Source: an uncultured Tannerella sp. (GTDB lineage: Bacteria; Bacteroidota; Bacteroidia; Bacteroidales; Tannerellaceae). Taken from it: 8,912 bases of DNA. A program made the position numbers and the translations under genes. Position 1 is the stretch's first letter. Each line of letters starts with the position of its first letter. Below, piece after piece: positions 6,546 to 8,912 of the stretch. The DNA is taken from contig CALHPT010000333.1 in NCBI GenBank assembly GCA_938036405.1, positions 1-8,912 of the forward strand, written 5' to 3'. The notes under the pieces were generated by a model. That model saw nothing but the letters and a program-made list of their open reading frames with translations. It was not told the DNA's origin and did not search any database.

Positions 6546-6725
6546 TGTATACCTTTATATACACCCATTCAGAGAGACGTTTGACTTTCATCCCCGGAAA
6601 GAGATAAGACGTTTAGTATCTAAATCATGCGGATTCTCAGCCAATGCATGCTGAGAGGCAGACAGAGACTACCGCACGATTGATCCTACGAACAGAGAAT
6701 GTAAACGATCATAACAACCCAACAA
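6546..6725 (+). promoter_or_regulatory. Intercistronic leader of rpsB with hairpins
   Basis: This 180-nt gap inside the ribosomal cluster has no gene. TGTATA/TATACA (6546-6551 with 6558-6563) forms a 6-bp hairpin directly after the rpsI stop. TCTCAGC/GCTGAGA (6635-6641 with 6650-6656) forms a 7-bp hairpin with an 8-nt loop. Neither is followed by a T-run, so they are not obvious terminators. The octamer AGACGTTT occurs twice (6575-6582 and 6607-6614). A TTTG at 6580-6583 could be a -33 box, but I see no good -7 box 19-21 nt downstream. It may be an S2-responsive leader, a processing site or a weak internal promoter; this is inference. Confidence 0.4.
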
Positions 6726-7592
6726 ATGTCAAGACTTAGTTTCGAACAGTTATTAGAAGCAGGCGTACACTTCGGACACTTAAAAAGGAAGTGGAACCCT
6801 GCCATGGCTCCGTATATCTTCATGGAGCGCAACGGTATTCACATCATCGATCTGTATAAAACAGCTGCCAAGGTGGACGAGGCCGCTGATGCCCTCAAGA
6901 ACATCGCAGCCGCGAGGGGGCGCATCCTTTTCGTTGCCACCAAGAAGCAGGCTAAGCAGATCGTAGCCGAAAAGGCCGCCGCCGTAGGCATGCCCTACGT
7001 TATTGAGCGTTGGCCCGGAGGTATGCTTACCAACTTCCCCACTATCCGCAAGGCCATCAAGAAAATGTCCACCATCGACAAGATGAGTAAGGACGGCACG
7101 TTTGATAACCTGTCCAAGCGAGAGAAACTCCAAATCACCCGCCAGCGCGCCAAGCTCGAGAAGATGCTCGGATCCATCGCCGACCTCAACCGATTGCCCT
7201 CCGCGCTCTTCGTCGTAGACGTACTCAAGGAGCACATCGCCGTACGCGAAGCAAGACGCCTCGGCATCCCCGTCTTCGCCATCGTCGACACCAATTCTGA
7301 TCCGAACGACATCGATTTCGTCATCCCCGCTAACGACGACGCCACCAAGTCCGTCGAACTCATCGTCGGCACCGTCTGCGAGGCCATCAACGAAGGCTTG
7401 CAGGAGAGCAAGGCGCGTGATAAGGAAGAAGACGAGCGTAATCACGCCGCTGAAGAAGAAGCCGGAGACGACACTCCCCGCCGCGACCGCCGCGCCAAGT
7501 CAAACGCCCGTCGCCCCCGCCGCGACGACGAGACACGCTCCGCAGCAGAGGCTGAGGCCCCGGTCGCAGAGGACAGCAATCCCCAAGAATAA
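6726..7592 (+). CDS. rpsB: 30S ribosomal protein S2 with acidic/arginine-rich C-terminal extension
   Basis: This is a small-subunit protein assembled late, at the head-body junction of the 30S particle near bS1-type factors. It is 288 aa against about 241 in E. coli. The conserved core runs to about residue 221: FEQLLEAGVHFGHLKRKWNP at the start, FVATKKQA, ERWPGGMLTNFPTI, and the IPVFAIVDTNSDPNDIDFVIPANDDA segment. From residue 222 on, a low-complexity tail mixes Glu/Asp-rich and Arg-rich patches and is probably disordered; extended S2 tails are usual in Bacteroidota. The ATG at 6726 has an A-rich upstream region without Shine-Dalgarno. tsf follows 36 nt downstream, the near-universal rpsB-tsf pairing. 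Confidence 0.98.
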   Translation: MSRLSFEQLLEAGVHFGHLKRKWNPAMAPYIFMERNGIHIIDLYKTAAKVDEAADALKNIAAARGRILFVATKKQAKQIVAEKAAAVGMPYVIERWPGGMLTNFPTIRKAIKKMSTIDKMSKDGTFDNLSKREKLQITRQRAKLEKMLGSIADLNRLPSALFVVDVLKEHIAVREARRLGIPVFAIVDTNSDPNDIDFVIPANDDATKSVELIVGTVCEAINEGLQESKARDKEEDERNHAAEEEAGDDTPRRDRRAKSNARRPRRDDETRSAAEAEAPVAEDSNPQE

Positions 7593-7610
7593 CGAATCCC
7601 ATAAATAACC

Positions 7611-7616
7611 AAGGAG
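7611..7616 (+). promoter_or_regulatory. Shine-Dalgarno site of tsf
   Basis: AAGGAG ends 12 nt before the ATG at 7629 and 24 nt before the in-frame ATG at 7641, so it favours the first. It is the clearest Shine-Dalgarno in the window; most other genes here have A-rich sites instead. Confidence 0.6.
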
Positions 7617-7628
7617 AATCATAGCAAT

Positions 7629-8453
7629 ATGGCAGTAACAATGGCAGATATCACCCACCTCCGCAAGATGAGTGGAGCCGGGATGATGGATTGCAAAAAG
7701 GCTTTGGAAGAAGCCAACAACGACTTTGAAAAGGCGATGGAGATCATCCGCAAGAAGGGTCAGGCCGTGGCCGCCAAACGTTCCGACCGCGAAGCAGCCG
7801 AGGGCTGTGTACTCGCAGCTGAGGAAGGCGGATTCGCAGCCATCGTCGCCCTGAAATGCGAGACCGACTTTGTGGCCAAGAACGCAGACTTTGTGGCGCT
7901 CACGCAGGATATCCTGAACGCAGCCATGGCCGGTAAGCCCGCCACGAAAGAGACCCTCCTCGCAGCTACACTGAGCGAAGGGCGCACGGTGGAAAACCAC
8001 ATCACGGATCGCATCGGTGTGACCGGCGAGAAGATGGAACTCGGATTCTACGAGTTCGTCGAAGGCGCAGCCACCGTTTCTTATATCCATCCGGGCAACA
8101 AGCTCGCCGCAATTGTAGCGTTCAATGAGCCTGTGGATCACCACGTGGCCCGCGAGATCGCTATGCAGGTGGCAGCCATGAACCCCGTAGCCGTGACGCC
8201 GGAAGAAGTGCCCGCCCATGTGCTCGACACGGAGCGCGAGGTGGCTCGCGACAAGGCCCGTCAGGCTGGTAAGCCTGAGAACTTGATCGATCGCATTGCC
8301 GAAGGTGCCTTGCAGAAGTATTTCAAAGAGAACACTCTCCTGCAGCAGGAGTACGTCAAGGATGCCAAATTGACCGTGCAGCAATATCTGCAGCAGCAGA
8401 GCAAGACGCTCACCGTAACCGCTTTCAAGCGCGTCACGCTGAACGTAGACTAA
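7629..8453 (+). CDS. tsf: Translation elongation factor Ts
   Basis: EF-Ts is the guanine-nucleotide exchange factor that releases GDP from EF-Tu during elongation. It is 274 aa. The N-terminal UBA-like domain reads ITHLRKMSGAGMMDCKKALE (8-27), followed by IIRKKGQAVAAKR. The TDFV motif that disrupts the EF-Tu Mg site is at 79-82 in CETDFVAKN. The core domains and the C-terminal helical segment (QKYFKENTLLQQEYVKD, then FKRVTLN) are complete. The start at 7629 (MAVTMADITHLRK) is supported by the AAGGAG and by the Bacteroidales family N-terminus; the internal Met5 (7641) is a less likely alternative. Last gene of the operon, followed by an intrinsic terminator. Confidence 0.98.
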   Translation: MAVTMADITHLRKMSGAGMMDCKKALEEANNDFEKAMEIIRKKGQAVAAKRSDREAAEGCVLAAEEGGFAAIVALKCETDFVAKNADFVALTQDILNAAMAGKPATKETLLAATLSEGRTVENHITDRIGVTGEKMELGFYEFVEGAATVSYIHPGNKLAAIVAFNEPVDHHVAREIAMQVAAMNPVAVTPEEVPAHVLDTEREVARDKARQAGKPENLIDRIAEGALQKYFKENTLLQQEYVKDAKLTVQQYLQQQSKTLTVTAFKRVTLNVD

Positions 8454-8497
8454 ATAACTGGACCTTCTCAGGCATACAAGATTTCAGTTTAAGTGAG

Positions 8498-8536
8498 AAG
8501 AAGGGGCCGCTCGTGAGGTGTGGCTCCTTCTTTTTT
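8498..8536 (+). terminator. Intrinsic terminator after tsf
   Basis: AAGAAGGGGCC (8498-8508) pairs with GGCTCCTTCTT (8522-8532) as an 11-bp stem with one G-U pair and a 13-nt loop. A T-run at 8531-8536 follows. It ends the ribosomal protein/EF-Ts operon. A competing upstream pairing, CTTCTCA (8464-8470) with TGAGAAG (8494-8500), overlaps the left arm. Confidence 0.9.
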
Positions 8537-8583
8537 GTCACAAAGGGAGCGTTTCGCCTTCCAGTCGGCCGATCTCTTAACAA

Positions 8584-8617
8584 CAAAGCCCCGTCTTCAT
8601 ATGTAGGCGGGGCTTTG
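8584..8617. terminator. Second GC-rich hairpin, possible bidirectional terminator
   Basis: CAAAGCCCCG (8584-8593) pairs perfectly with CGGGGCTTTG (8608-8617) around a 14-nt loop. Two further inner pairs are possible. The T/A stretches lie inside the stem, and no long T-run follows on either strand, so it could back up the tsf terminator or terminate a converging gene beyond the window. The next 57 nt (8618-8674) contain nothing I can identify. Confidence 0.55.
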
Positions 8618-8674
8618 CATTCCGTCAAAATGACAGCTGCGCTTCCGACAGCCGATTGTTGCCCGTCGAAGCCC

Positions 8675-8912
8675 TATATGGCTGTGAGATGAGCATTTTT
8701 TATGGGAAACGTGATTTTCATATGCTGTGATAATAAATAATCAGTCGGAGATCTATTTTTATAGACTATGAGTATGTGCCTTTATATCTAGTCGATAAGT
8801 CATAGCATATGTGAAGTGTATTTTATATGAAATGAAGTTTTCATAGATGGTGAAACTTAGAATAGAGATAAATATATTCTATCATAGGCTATAGATATAG
8901 TTTTCAAGAGGA
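8675..8912. repeat. Diverged tandem array with 41-bp period in AT-rich non-coding DNA
   Basis: Units begin at 8718, 8759, 8800, 8841 and 8882, exactly 41 bp apart. Their first six bases are TCATAT, TTATAG, TCATAG, TCATAG and TCATAG. Aligning the five units gives the leading consensus TCATAGnCTaTGA, itself a palindrome (TCATAG-N-CTATGA). Unit columns 1, 3, 4, 5, 11 and 26 are invariant. An earlier copy at 8675-8717 is 43 nt long and shares GGCTGTGAG and TTTTTTATG with the consensus. Units are otherwise strongly diverged. The array runs off the right edge. No ORF of note, RNA gene or clear promoter is visible here, and base composition drops sharply in GC relative to the genes. Function unknown. 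Confidence 0.65.

Noticed and set aside
6469..6654. Small open frame overlapping the end of rpsI and the rpsB leader
   Set aside because: It overlaps the conserved basic tail of S9 in another frame and has no family features.
7500..8384. Long minus-strand open frame opposite rpsB and tsf
   Set aside because: It lies antisense to the well-identified tsf and the end of rpsB and has no recognisable protein features; it reflects codon bias in GC-rich genes.
8719..8893. Invertible promoter flanked by 11/12-matching inverted repeats (8719-8730 with 8800-8811; 8760-8771 with 8882-8893)
   Set aside because: These inverted repeats are explained by the palindromic consensus TCATAG-N-CTATGA recurring every 41 bp. 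There is no recombinase gene and no clear promoter between the arms.

Overview
The window looks like a chromosomal housekeeping segment from a Bacteroidota bacterium, most likely order Bacteroidales. Four things point there: the close match of the predicted L13, S9, S2, EF-Ts and DnaE proteins to the Bacteroides/Porphyromonas/Tannerella type as I remember them; the shared TAnnTTTG-type -7 promoter boxes; mostly A-rich ribosome-binding regions with little Shine-Dalgarno; and the linkage rplM-rpsI-rpsB-tsf. The coding DNA is moderately GC-rich, and an oral or gut relative of Tannerella or Porphyromonas is plausible. The species cannot be fixed from the sequence alone. All six genes lie on the + strand.

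Layout. Positions 1-356 hold a tandem array of 41-bp units, each with a 20-bp palindromic core. A promoter (421-454) then precedes a small outer-membrane beta-barrel protein (485-1084). A pyrimidine/purine-rich spacer able to form a long imperfect hairpin (1102-1165) separates it from dnaE (1292-5071), the replicative DNA polymerase III alpha subunit. dnaE is followed 26 nt later by trxA (5098-5415), and a strong intrinsic terminator (5443-5483) closes that unit. A second promoter (5533-5562) and a structured leader of about 127 nt lead into rplM (GTG start at 5696), rpsI, rpsB and tsf, a translation operon. The operon ends in an intrinsic terminator (8498-8536) and a second GC-rich hairpin (8584-8617). 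From about 8675 to the right edge the sequence turns AT-rich and non-coding, and resolves into a second, strongly diverged tandem array, again with a 41-bp period and a palindromic core, but with a different sequence.

How the parts work together. dnaE supplies the replicative polymerase and trxA a cytoplasmic disulfide reductase. rplM, rpsI, rpsB and tsf supply ribosomal proteins L13, S9 and S2 and the nucleotide-exchange factor for EF-Tu. The outer-membrane protein appears to be its own transcription unit.

The genes are ordinary. The unusual part is the intergenic DNA: two unrelated sequence families at the two ends of the window share one 41-bp spacing (about four helical turns) and a one-palindrome-per-unit design. 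The leaders before rplM and rpsB are candidates for ribosomal-protein autoregulation.
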